From Heterotrichella gracilis (lineage: Eukaryota > Sar > Xanthophyceae > Tribonematales > Xanthonemataceae): 64,000 nt of DNA. The notes beneath the pieces were generated by a model that was not told the DNA's origin, did no database searches, and worked only from the letters and a program-made list of their open reading frames with translations. Numbering within the stretch: the first letter of the stretch is position 1; every line of letters begins with the position of its first letter. This document shows, one piece after another, positions 12,352 through 22,728 of the stretch. The stretch lies in NCBI GenBank assembly GCA_032358255.1, contig JAULBX010007551.1:56424-120423 (forward strand). Reading direction: 5' to 3'. The position numbers and the translations under genes are program-made.

Positions 12352-14280
12352 ATGCTTCAGCCCCACTTCCAAGTCCTTCTAATTTTTGCCAGTGTCGCCT
12401 TACTGCCTGTACCAACCAACAGCACAATTTCACCACAGCGGCCTGCCTGGCTAGGCTTGTGGCTCAACCACATCAGGACACACAACAAGCAACAATACAG
12501 TGCCCAGCAGCAATACCCAGCAGCGCAGCCGGAAAGAGACCAAGCTGCAGTCAGTCAAGGGGCTGGTGCAGGCACCACACACCCTGATGGCCTTGAGCAG
12601 CACGCAGCACAGCCAGGGGCCACACCTGTCCTACGCCCTGTGTTCCACAAGAAGTTCAAGGCGGCCCTGGTGGCGCGCATGTCCCGCCGATACCGCACGC
12701 GCTACGACAGACTACCCCCACCGGGATATGACCAATGGCTGGAATTCGCGCACGAGAAGCGCTGTGAGCTGGAGCAGTACGACCAGATAGAGGCTGACCT
12801 GGCGCCCTACCGCACCCGCTACAACGGCACCATCCCCCTTGCGGTGGTCCACAGCCTGGCCCGCCTGCCCCGCACCGCGCTGTTCACCGTGCGCAACGGC
12901 ACAATCACCCGGCAAGTTCTAGGCCCCGAGGAGGCCACCTGGTTTCTAGACAATGTGGAGCAGGCGCTGCGCAAGCGCCTGGAGCACTTCCAGCAGTGGC
13001 TGCCTGACCTCTCGTTTGTGGCCAATGGCGGGGACGAACCTCGGGTGTGGCCGGAGGCACTGCCCCGGGAGCTGCGGGAGGCGCTGCGCAGTGGGGGTAT
13101 TGACGCCAATGAAGCATTCAGGTGAGGTGCTGCGGGCCGAGGAGGCAATGGATGGTGTTGAAGGGCGCATGGCTGGTTAAGGGCTACCAATAACTGGGTT
13201 GGTACTATGGGTGTGGCACATCATGCATGACTGTGCAATAATTGCATCAGCAATGTTGTGTATGTGCTGCTTCAGGTTTAGGGCTTTAGGGTTTACATGC
13301 TGGATCAGCTGGTCCGGCAATGCATGTTGAGTTTATTGTAAGGGCTGGCTATGCAGGGGGATGCAAACATGGGCTCAGGTAGGTGCTTTCCACTCACCAA
13401 CCCGATCCACCGCACTGAGGATTTCCACTCTTGAGGTCGCGATCACCCACACCATGCTGTTCAATGCAGGCGCCACGGGTGCCAGGGCACACCGGAGTAT
13501 GCCGCAGCGCGTGATCAGCACAGCATGTTCTCAGCCCCTTCCCGCCTCAACATCATCCATGACCTGCTCCCCTTGTTCTCCCCCACCAACATGCCAGGCT
13601 GCTTGGCCGACATCCGCTACCCGCACCTCTACGCGGTGTACGAGGACCACAGGGACATGATGTGCATGGCCAGGGGCGACAAGTGGGCACAGGTGCCTCC
13701 CTGGAAGGACAAGGAGACTAAGCTGGTGTGGCGGGGAGCATCCAGTGGTGGGTATGCCTCGCGTGTGGGCCAGCTGAACAAGATGCACCGCCAGCGGCTG
13801 GTGGCCCATGCGCAGCACCTAGCCAGCGATCTGATGGATGTGGAGTTCACGGGGCACAGCCAGTGTGATGAGGCCGCGTGCGATGCGATGCGGGCGTGGT
13901 TTGGCGATCCAGTCCCCCGGATGTCCATGCAGGAGCTGTACAGCCACAAGTACCTGCTAGTGCAGGACGGGAATGGCCCCACTGACCGCCTGCAGCGCTT
14001 CCTGTGCAGCGACTGCCTGGTGCTCGCCACAGGACTGCACCAGGAGTGGTTCTACCCATGGATGGTCCCCCACAAGCACTTCCATCCCGTGGCGCTCAAT
14101 TACACCAACCTTCTTGAGGTGGTGCAGTGGGCGGTGGCGCACGACCGCGAGGCGCAGCGCATGGTGGGGGAGGCAAACGCCTTTGTGCGGCGCTACCTGT
14201 CGCAGGCGGCTCAGGACTGCTACCTGTACAGGCTGCTGCTGGAGTATGCCGCCATCATGGAGCACCCGACAGCCACCTGA
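12352..14280 (+). CDS. GT90 (CAP10/POGLUT-like) glycosyltransferase, copy A
   Basis: A two-exon gene (12352-13121 and 13470-14280, phase 2 junction) encodes 526 aa. The product is a family-90 glycosyltransferase; known members transfer glucose or xylose to proteins (POGLUT, KDELC) or capsule glycans (CAP10/CAP59) in ER/Golgi. A hydrophobic N-terminus (residues 1-20) serves as signal peptide or anchor. It precedes a low-complexity Q-rich stem and then the catalytic region: LSFVANGGDEPRVWPE near residue 225, NMPGCLADIRYP, KLVWRGASSGG near 341, YKYLL-type HKYLLVQDGNG near 417, RLQRFL, EWFYPW, and a C-terminal Leu-rich end before TGA. It lies 0.4 kb downstream of GPI8 on the same strand. The minus-strand gene at 28529-26634 is a paralog, with the intron between the same sequence blocks shifted. 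The sugar and acceptor cannot be inferred. Confidence 0.92.
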
Positions 14281-15396
14281 TGAGACGTTGCAAAGTGGCT
14301 GGCCCTTATCTTTTGATGCATCATGTTGTCTTTGCTCAAATCCCGAAGTGGGTTGTTCAATATTTTTTAAGTGTGATATTTCAACATTATTCTTATTTTA
14401 TATTTGCACTATAACATGTTAAATTTAGGGTTGTTTTAGTTATTGCATGTCGCCCTTCTTGGTTCCTGCTTACATGTATACAACATGTGTTCCAGGTTGC
14501 TCCCGCCACCACCAGCCACTTCTAACAATGTACCCCATGGATGCACCCATCCCTCAGTTGTTCGCTGAAAACGGAATTGCCCGGCTGGCGTTGAACAAGC
14601 CAGTAATTTCAAAATTCGATATTCAATATGCATTGTTCAACGATCCCCTTATATTATTAACAGTTGCCCACCCTTGCCGAGTGCCACTGGCAGCAGCTTG
14701 GTCTATTGTGCATGCAATGTTAAATAAATTCTGGTCACTTTTGTTGATGCCGTCGCAGCCGCTGAACCGGTCTATTGTCGTCACATGTGAAGACATCAGT
14801 GATCACGGTTAAGGGTTTAATTTGACCCCTCATCTATGGGCGCAAATGACTTGTACTTTGTTCACAACCTTGCTAGATGCTGCTTTGTGTCACTCCATCC
14901 AAGCCAACCGGATACAATGACCATTCAACACATCCAAAGTAAACACACCAGCCAGCCACACTCGTTCTGAAGGCGTTTTACAGCAGGTCATTGGCAGGCA
15001 ATCGTGATAAATAGGTCCTTCAAGCGCTGGGCACAACCGATGGCCAACGTTAGTGGACTAAATTTTGTGCTTTGTTTTACAACTGAGGTGCTGCCCTGCA
15101 GGATGCTACCAGCACAATCACTTTTAAAAAACAGCACTTGGGTTTGCGGGAAAATAGGCCGCTCAGTCAGCGGCAGGCAACATGTATCGCACATATCGTC
15201 AAGAAAGTACCAACACAAAGTAAATCAGCGCCCCCTGTCTCCTATGCCAATTTGTGGGAAAAGCTACAGCTTTATTACTGGTGCGGGTACTTAAAGTGGT
15301 GCTGGTGCTTGACAAAGTTGGAAACCACACCCTAATTTGGTAGAAGCTCGTAGCACTTGCATAACTCAGCACTGCTAAACGTGCCTCACAGGAAGT
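14281..15396. other. Intergenic region between convergent genes
   Basis: No exon-like sequence was recognised. It contains the 3' region of the GT90 gene and AT-rich spacer, with a few TTTAGGG-like words. Confidence 0.5.
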
Positions 15397-16569
15397 TTAG
15401 TGTAGCCTCCTCTTGCCCTTCTTACTTTTGGTCTTCTTCACTTCCTTCTTCTCCTCCACCTCCTCTTCCTTGTCAGTGCTTTCCTCTTTCTCTTCAGCCT
15501 TGCTCTCTTCCTCCTCTTTCTTCTCCGTTTCTTTCTCGGCTTTTTTCTCACCCTCCTCCTCTTTCTTCTCCTCCTCCTCTTCCTTCTTCTCCTGCTCCTC
15601 TTCCTTCTTCTCCTCTTGGATGAACTGGGGGATGCACATTGCTTGCAGTCAGCCCAAGCTACAATGCCATGGCTTGCTACTAACAACGCTGTGCAAACCC
15701 AGCAGGTGCACGCGTTCCACACTTACTAAAGCGATTAAGAACAACAGTGCAGAGCCGGTTGGCATGGGCAGCTTGTCCTGAATGCATTACCCATCGCTTA
15801 CCTCAGAGCGCTCCTCGACAACCTCCTTTGCAACTTGCTTGACGCACCCGGTGAAGCACTCCTGGTACTCCTCACTGTCCTTGACAGCGGTGCCGTTGTT
15901 CCCTGCCTTCTTGGTCAGGTCCTCCAAGCACTTGGTTTCGCACATCTCAACAGCGTTTTCACGCACTGCACCACATCAGTACCACAGCGTTACACAGTTG
16001 CAGTACACCCACCAAAATCAGCAGCCTGAACAGGTGGCCAGCAAAGTGCAGCTAAGCTTCTTCTTACCTGCCAGCACGGGCATTCCCTCGTTCCCGGCGT
16101 ACAGGGAGTCCTTGAACATGATCAGGCTGCCGATCAGCAGGAACGCAAACACCACCACCCCATACAGCCACCACCGCTGCTTCAGCTCCTTGCGGACAGT
16201 TTCCTTCCATGCAGGGGCTGCTGGATCATCGTAGTAGCCCTTGCTGCAATCAAAACCAGGGCAAGTCAGACTATGGAAAGTACCTAGCTCCCACAAAGTC
16301 TTGGTCACAAAACATGCCTGGCTTCTTACCCAACAGCGGATGACAACCCTTCCAGCGCGCCTTTCTCCTTCCCGTCCTCGCCCTGGAAAACGGTGCAGGG
16401 TTGAGCAATCCACCCAATTCAACATGGTTGGGAAATGGCGTGCCCAACAAGCAGCACAGCTGAGCTGTGTGCTGGGTGGTGCATGGGTGGTGCAGGGGAC
16501 CGGGCCCATGATGTAGGGTCAGATCCGTACCGTTTCTGGGTCCTTCAGAGGGGTCCTTTCTGACACCAT
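15397..16569 (-). CDS. Unrecognised single-pass membrane protein with twin CX3C motifs and KEKE tail
   Basis: I do not recognise the family. Five exons on the minus strand (16569-16531, 16382-16330, 16243-16068, 15965-15802, 15624-15397) join in phase from ATG to stop, 219 aa. Residues 1-56 are polar and end in a basic, Trp-rich stretch (KQRWW). One membrane helix follows at about residues 57-74 (LYGVVVFAFLLIGSLIMF). Next comes a compact domain with two CX3C pairs: C98-ETK-C102 and C126-FTG-C130, 23 residues apart, with an N-glycosylation sequon at N113. The last 75 residues are almost pure alternating Lys and Glu runs (KEKE type), ending in a basic KKTKSKKGKRR patch. The sequon and paired cysteines suggest the part after the helix faces an oxidising compartment such as the ER lumen or intermembrane space; this is inference. 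Confidence 0.8.
15430..15625 (-). repeat. Low-complexity Lys/Glu-coding (KEKE) tract
   Basis: On the plus strand this is a run of CTTCTTCTCCTCC-like purine/pyrimidine-biased sequence. On the coding strand it gives repeated EEEKKEEE blocks, the last exon of the 219-aa membrane protein. The reverse-frame ORFs here are compositional shadows. Confidence 0.85.
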
Positions 16570-17819
16570 CCTTGTGTGTGTTGCAAAGTTGAGCTACAAG
16601 GCACGCTTGGCGTAGGGCTGCAGCGCAAACAAGGAGGGCTTAGTACAGTGGGTTCCCGGGTGCCTTGACCAACCCTATATGCATGCGAGCACTTTGCTTA
16701 GTCAAGACGGAGTCTTAAGCGAGTAATCGGTGCCAGCAAACAACTTGAAAGTGCTAGGAGCGGATGTCAGCGGATAATCAGCCTTTTAACTGAAGGTGTG
16801 GGTCCCCTGTTCTTGTCTCATACAAGGTGATCATGCCAACAATGCACGGCGAAAGCCTGTTTGGCCAGCAAGTGTGTAAACAACAAGAAGAAACGGCTTC
16901 CTTGCCTCTGCTTCTCTGTCGTTCAGCAAAGTCTTATTCAAGCAACTTGTCTGCGATGCCCGCCCAGGAGCCCTCCACCGGGAGATAGCAGTGCCCAAAC
17001 ACCACAACCTTTCCGTAGTTTGGTGATAGCTGATATTCACCTCGCAAGATATCTGTTGGCGCTTGCCACGAGCATGCTTTTCACCGATTTCCGGATTGAA
17101 CAAGGAATGCCACCTTGGCTCTACCCGGTCCCAGCCCGTTTCGAATGTTTAGTATATGACCCCTTAGGTGGTTGCTGCATCATGTTGCTGCACATCCATA
17201 TGGCACTGGAAACTCCTCAACACACTCACTGGGAATATAATTTGTGCTCCCTGTGCCCACTGATCCACACATTGGTTTGTCACGACTGGTGTGCTTCATT
17301 GTTCCAAAACGACGGGTAATCCTCACTCGATCAGTCAATGACATGAAATGACCACGCCACACCCCAGATCTTGCAGAGTGGCAACGAGCGGCAAAGGTGC
17401 TAAATGCGACCAACCGCGGGCATAGTTACAGATGAATATTGGTCAGCACTAGTGGCCCGGTCAGACGACACAGCGTGCAGCCACACCATGCTTCCCGGCT
17501 GCAATGCGTGTGTGCCCCATGCACCCCGGTAAAGTCCAGCGCTGGCCCATGTGGCCCTCCCTGAAAGATACCAGCTGGTTCAAGCCCTATCGCTATATGC
17601 TTGGAAGCCAGTATTCAACCCTCTGCGCTCGACTTTTCCACAGCACATTGACGTCCAGCATGCGTCACAAAGTGGTGAATGAAGCGCCCACCACCACCTA
17701 CCATCAGCCACCCCACCCTCAGCCAGCAATGCAGGCTGTTTCACTCAACTCCTGAGATGGTAGCCCCCCCCTTCCCCCCCCTGCATGCCCCGACTCCCAC
17801 CACCTCACACAGGCTGCGC
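16570..17819. other. Intergenic region upstream of the KEKE gene and downstream of TOM40
   Basis: Both flanking genes are on the minus strand, so this holds the promoter of the twin-CX3C gene and the 3' region of TOM40. No conserved coding motif was seen in any frame. Confidence 0.5.
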
Positions 17820-19819
17820 TCATTCCCCCACCAGCATGCCAAACCCAAACTTGTAGTCCTTCCGCCAGTGGTCCACCTCCGCCGACAGCACAAAGTTGAC
17901 CCCCACGTTCACCCGCTCCTCCAGGTAGGCCGCCACCTTGCCGTCGCTGTCCAGCCGCCCACGCAGCCGGCACTGGCGCAGGATGTAGTCATACCCAAAG
18001 CTGGCGGTGGCCTCCCGCTGGTTCAGGTTCCACACAAACTCGCTGGCGAGAGACACCTGCGCAAAGGGCAGCGGCTCAGCATGCTGCTGACACCCGGCAT
18101 GCAGGCAATGCCCAGCGGTAGCATGACTACAAGCCAGCTGTGCATGCACACATCACATGCACCAGATCAACATCGCGCTGTGGGGCATTTCACGCCATGC
18201 CATCAGGTGCAAATTCCATCCCTGCTGATTGGGTGGTGCAGTTCGCCGTGCCCCGTACCTTATCGCTGATCTTCTGCACATACGCCAGGGACACCAGGCC
18301 GGTGGTGGCTAGCTGTGCAGTGGCCACAGCCTGATCGGTGGCGTACCGCGCGGCAAACCCTGCGCCAGACTTGCGTTGCTGCCCCAACCAGAACGCCTCA
18401 CCGCCCAGGGACAAGCTGGGAGTCACACTCTGGAGGTAGTTCACGCCTGCAGCAACGGGGGATGTAATGAGACCATGAGCAATTTGCTGCATGCATGGGG
18501 TAACATCGATCGTGATGGTCAGCAGGCAAAGTCATTGCAGAGGCGCGGGCAAGTGCGTACCGACAAAATCGCTTGGCTGCCCCAACTTGATCTGGCCGTT
18601 CCAGTCGCTCCCCTGAGTATCCACACATTGAATCAGTAATCACACATGGGAGAAGTGCCGCTTGACACCAGATACATTAAGTACAACACTCCTCAGTGGC
18701 CACCAACCCTGCCACCATGGCGCACCTTGAGGTCAAAGTCAAGCATGCCCTGTGACATGCCTGGCTCACTGGCCATCTGGAACTGCAGCTTGGAGGAGAG
18801 ATAATCGGTGAGGTCATACCTGCAGAGTAGAACAAAGTGTGACACGCAGGCACTCGGAGCTGTATAGCAGTGTGTACCCACTCGCTGTTGTCCAGGAGGC
18901 GGGATGCGTAGCGTGAATTGCGTCGCCACGATACCCATCCAGCACGCAAGCCGAATACCCACCATGCAGAAAATCATACGATATGGCAGGTCTTTCAATA
19001 CATGTTCAGGTTGCTGCGGCAAATGCAGGCGGCATGTGGTGCATAGGTGGGTGCGTTGCACGCACTTGATCCTTCCACTCATGCGGCCGTCATGCAGTAT
19101 CCTGCCGATCATCATGTTGCCCTGCATAGCAAATAACTGTGAGCAGGTGCCAAATCACGGGTGTGTAAATGACGTTGCTGCACCGAGTGTAGACAGCTTG
19201 CCTTGTTGCTGACCAAGTTGACGCCAAACTCGTATGTGCCTGTGGGCATCTTCAGTACTTGCGCTGGGTTGTGCGTTGGGACCTCCATATTGCCCAAAAA
19301 CACACTGCACCGCATAACGTCCAGGTGGTAAGCAGGGGCACTAGGCACACATCGGCGCTAGTGTAACACACATGCCAAGCACGCCATGCTTACCTGTGCG
19401 TCAGTGCAAAGTTCTGGTTGAGGGGCTTTGTGAAGTCAAATCGGAAGCCCTCAAACAAGTCTGGCTTGAGGGACACTGCATTACCATACGTGCCTCGTCA
19501 GTGGCTGCAAACACTGGTAGTGAGCTCATATCACTGCCACTCATGACATGCTACTCACTCATAGCTTCTCTTTGAAGCTCCTCATATCGCACTGGCTGAG
19601 GCAAGTTTAGGTAGTCTACAGAAGGTTCTTGCTCGACCTGCGGTGCAGCCGAGACCATCAGGCTGTTGCTGTCTCACCATGCATATGTCACCAGCATGTC
19701 ACCTGGCCCCCCACCTCCCTCACCTGGGCGACTGCTGCTGCTGCAGGTGGCAGGAAGTTGGGCGGAGCGACAGCAGGCGACGGCGCTGCCGCCTCTGCTT
19801 TGCTCACGGTAAGGCCCAT
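17820..19819 (-). CDS. TOM40: TOM40, mitochondrial protein import channel
   Basis: Nine exons on the minus strand (19819-19724, 19637-19559, 19475-19394, 19304-19202, 19121-19066, 18819-18726, 18612-18561, 18446-18259, 18056-17820) sum to exactly 329 codons. The protein is the beta-barrel pore of the outer-membrane TOM complex, through which nearly all nuclear-encoded mitochondrial precursors pass. It has the plant-type order: short Ala/Pro-rich N-terminus, [109 protein letters not shown], and the C-terminal [16 protein letters not shown] and [12 protein letters not shown]. There is no cleavable presequence, as expected. The intron after 19202 starts with GC rather than GT. The gene is divergent from the UCH gene. 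Confidence 0.96.
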
Positions 19820-20863
19820 GGCTCAACACTCTGTGTGGAATCGTTCTCCTACAATCCGGTCATGTATCCAAGCACCCACCACCTATCAAGACAGGATGCC
19901 CTCGTATGCTTGGGAGAGGGCACTAGTTTGGCGGCGAGCCTCGAGCAACGGTCAATAGCACCTGAAGCACGGCATCACGCAGAGTCAAGTGATCGTCTTC
20001 CGCTGTTGATTGCAGTGATGAATCCACGCAGCCACCTTTACAGTGGCCCGTTTGTAAAATACCACCCCTTGACCCAGGCTTCATATGCATGCATTGCACT
20101 GTGTCGTTGCATGCTTTTACACATCACAACGTTCGTTTCCATCTTGACTGACGGTATAACAATATTTTTTCTGCAATACAACAACCTATTTTCACACCTC
20201 TTTTATTATACAAGCACAAATACCAACGGCTTGATAACGTGAAATTGCATGCAAAGTGAAGGTGCATGCCGAAGCAAGCAAAGTAAGGGCAGTCCGTCGC
20301 TTCACAAAAACGGTAGGTAGAGCAGTGCCCTTATCACTTTATTTCGTCCTGGATATAGCAGCTTGGTACGTGAAATGTAGTTTATGGGTTGAGGTTATGC
20401 CTGCCTGTCCACACACACTCTCCAAGCAGGTTACAAGCCGTGCATAAGCATTGCATAACCAGGGTCAGTCCTATCTTAACGCTCTGTATAAAAGCGTTTG
20501 ATGTGGGCTCTGCTCTGATACCTTCCTTTTCCTTTTTGTACCGTACAAAATATCATGCACTGGGTTTGACAGGCGAGCGTGCTTTCACCTGCTTGGCCTA
20601 TTGCCCCTGAGCCTGTCGCTGTGCTTTGCTGCCACCAACCTGACAGCACTCTACAATTAGGGCCCTCTAGAAATAGGGCTTGCGCAAGGAAACCCCACCC
20701 ACAGCTTAAAGAAAAGTTGTTGAGTTTGAGAGCCCAGCTTGTGTGACAAACCCCCTCGCAGCTATGAAAAGGCAGCACCCTTCACACCTAGGGACTGCTT
20801 TTTCAGTCAGTTATTCCTTGTGCAACTTTTTCAGGCGAGAGTGAATTCTACACACTGAGCAAC
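19820..20863. promoter_or_regulatory. Divergent intergenic region TOM40 / UCH
   Basis: This 1.04 kb region separates the two start codons and must hold both promoters and 5' UTRs. Its AT content rises around 20160-20240. No specific factor site is evident. Confidence 0.45.
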
Positions 20864-22161
20864 ATGAAGAGGTGGCTGCCTCTGGAGTCAAACCCCGATG
20901 TTTTGACAGACTTTGCCGCAAAACTCGGTTTGGACATCTCGGAGTATTCTTTCCATGACATATACGGATTGGATGAGGTGAGCTGGGTGTCTGACAATAC
21001 CTTCGTGACTGACAACTGTGCAGTGGGCATACCGCAATGGACATACCGCAATGGGCATACCGCAATGGGCATACCGGTATATGTCATGCTGTGGAAATCT
21101 GCAGGAGCTGCTCGCCATGGTCCCACAGCCCGTGCTGGCAGTTCTGCTCCTATTCCCCGTCACTGAAGCATCAGAGAAAGCACAAAAAGAAGGTAAATTG
21201 GTTGCATGCTGCGTGCTGTCCATACCTTCCACAGCCGCCCTCTTACATATTGGTAAGGGCAGGTGGATTTCCAACCTTGGTGTCCATCCCAATGCAGAGG
21301 AGGAAAGGATTTCCGTCACTGGTCAGGAGGTCTCGCCCTCTGTCTACTACATGAAGCAAACCATCCGCAATGCATGCGGGACAATCGGGCTCCTCCACTG
21401 CTTGGCCAACAGCCAGGATGCAGTGTCACTGGCGCCAAAGTCATTCCTTCACCAGTTCTTCGAGGCCACCAATGGCCTGTCAGCTGCAGAGCGCGGCAAG
21501 TATCTGGAGGAGCCGCCTGAAGGGGCACCAGACATGGAGAACATACACCAGGTGCGCTCCTGGCCCGAAGGTGCCGCAGCCATGGGCGCATTGAGCTGTA
21601 ACCGGGCTTTGCTGATTGCACTTTACTGCCATCTGGTTTGTTTAGTAAAGCAATCAACAATGACATCATTGCAAGCATCACATGGCATGGTGTGGCAAAG
21701 GGAGGCTTTTTTAATGCATGGATCGACCTCTCAGTGCATGAGCCATGCAATCAATCAAAATCATCATCTGCAAGATAGATGCACATTCTCGTTGTGGGCT
21801 ACTGTTGCCAAATGCGGACGTGCTTTGGATATGGAGGTGTTCAGTTGCAAACACACTGGCATGTGAGCCAGGCCGTCACTGACACAACCGCTTGCTTCAG
21901 GAGAGCGCAGAGGCGGGCGACACTGCGCCCCCGCCAATTGAAGAGGATGTCTTTCTGCATTTTGTTGCGCTGGTGCACCGGGATGGCCACCTGTACGAGC
22001 TGGATGGTTGCAAATCCGGTCCCATCAACCACGGGCCCACGAGCCAGGAGACGCTGCTCCAGGACAGCGCAGCGGTGGTGAAGGGTTTCATCGAGACTGC
22101 TCAAAGCATCAACTTCAACCTGATTGCATTGGCCAAGAGTGTTGGAATCTGCTCAGACTAA
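20864..22161 (+). CDS. UCHL3: Ubiquitin C-terminal hydrolase, UCH-L3 type (peptidase C12)
   Basis: Four exons (20864-20977, 21105-21192, 21298-21551, 21901-22161) give 238 aa, close to the 230 aa of human UCHL3. The enzyme removes small adducts or peptides from the C-terminus of ubiquitin in the cytosol or nucleus. The N-terminus MKRWLPLESNPDVLT and the DIYGLDE and LLAMVPQPVLAVLLLFP blocks are diagnostic. The triad is complete: C94 in NACGTIGLLHC, H172 in LHFVALV, and D187 in LYELDG. The 15-residue His-Asp spacing matches UCHL3, and the oxyanion-hole Gln is Q88. Residues 139-168 form the crossover-loop region before the catalytic His. The first intron holds a 14-bp minisatellite. The gene diverges from TOM40 and converges on the GT34 gene. 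Confidence 0.96.
21025..21080. repeat. 14-bp minisatellite in UCH intron 1
   Basis: Four tandem copies of GGGCATACCGCAAT are present; the second differs at one base and the last degenerates into the flanking sequence. The array lies wholly within intron 1 and creates open frames in several directions that are not genes. Confidence 0.9.
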
Positions 22162-22728
22162 AGCGTGATGGGCTTAGCATATCAGCGGGTTGGATTGGAT
22201 CTGAGCAATTGCCAATCTGACAACAAGTGGTGGGCCGTGGACCATGATGCTGTGCGCCATGGTCACCCGGTGCAGTGCGCCATGGTGGCCACTGGTATAA
22301 CACCCAGCCTCGTTCTGGCGCCAATTTGCTGAGTGAATCTTGACGTGACTGTCTGCCTGAGGGTCACCCGACTCTCAAATTTAGAAGAACTTCAATGTGT
22401 ACTTGCAAGTGTAGTGTATAATACACGTCACTGGGATATTGTCCAAAGTTTGCATGCCATCGCATTTAGGGCATGGCAGCTGCCTGTAATACCTACTAGG
22501 GCATGGCATGGCAGGGCTGCAGCAGCTGGCATTGGAGCATGGCGATAATTTTTTTGTCATACAATTTTTGGACTTGTCGTGAACGCAATGGCATGGCATA
22601 ATTTCACAGTAATTTGGGTAATTACTAATTACAAGTTTAAACAGCTCAGCTGGGAATGCCATCATTATGCAATGGGGAGAGGCGCATTGCCAAGGATGTA
22701 ACCATTTTCTGCCCTCTGTGACAGTCCC
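22162..22728. other. Convergent 3' spacer between UCH and GT34 genes
   Basis: No gene seen. It contains repeated GGGCATGGCA words (about 22470-22515 and 22590) and a TGTAA that could serve as a poly(A) signal. Confidence 0.5.

Noticed and set aside
15413-15781. Plus-strand Ser/Phe-rich frames opposite the KEKE exon
   Set aside because: They are the reverse complement of the low-complexity Lys/Glu exon and lack start context or conservation.
21018-21866. Long 282-codon plus-strand frame through the UCH locus
   Set aside because: It is the true UCH exons 2-3 read through retained introns; the spliced model restores the family alignment and triad.
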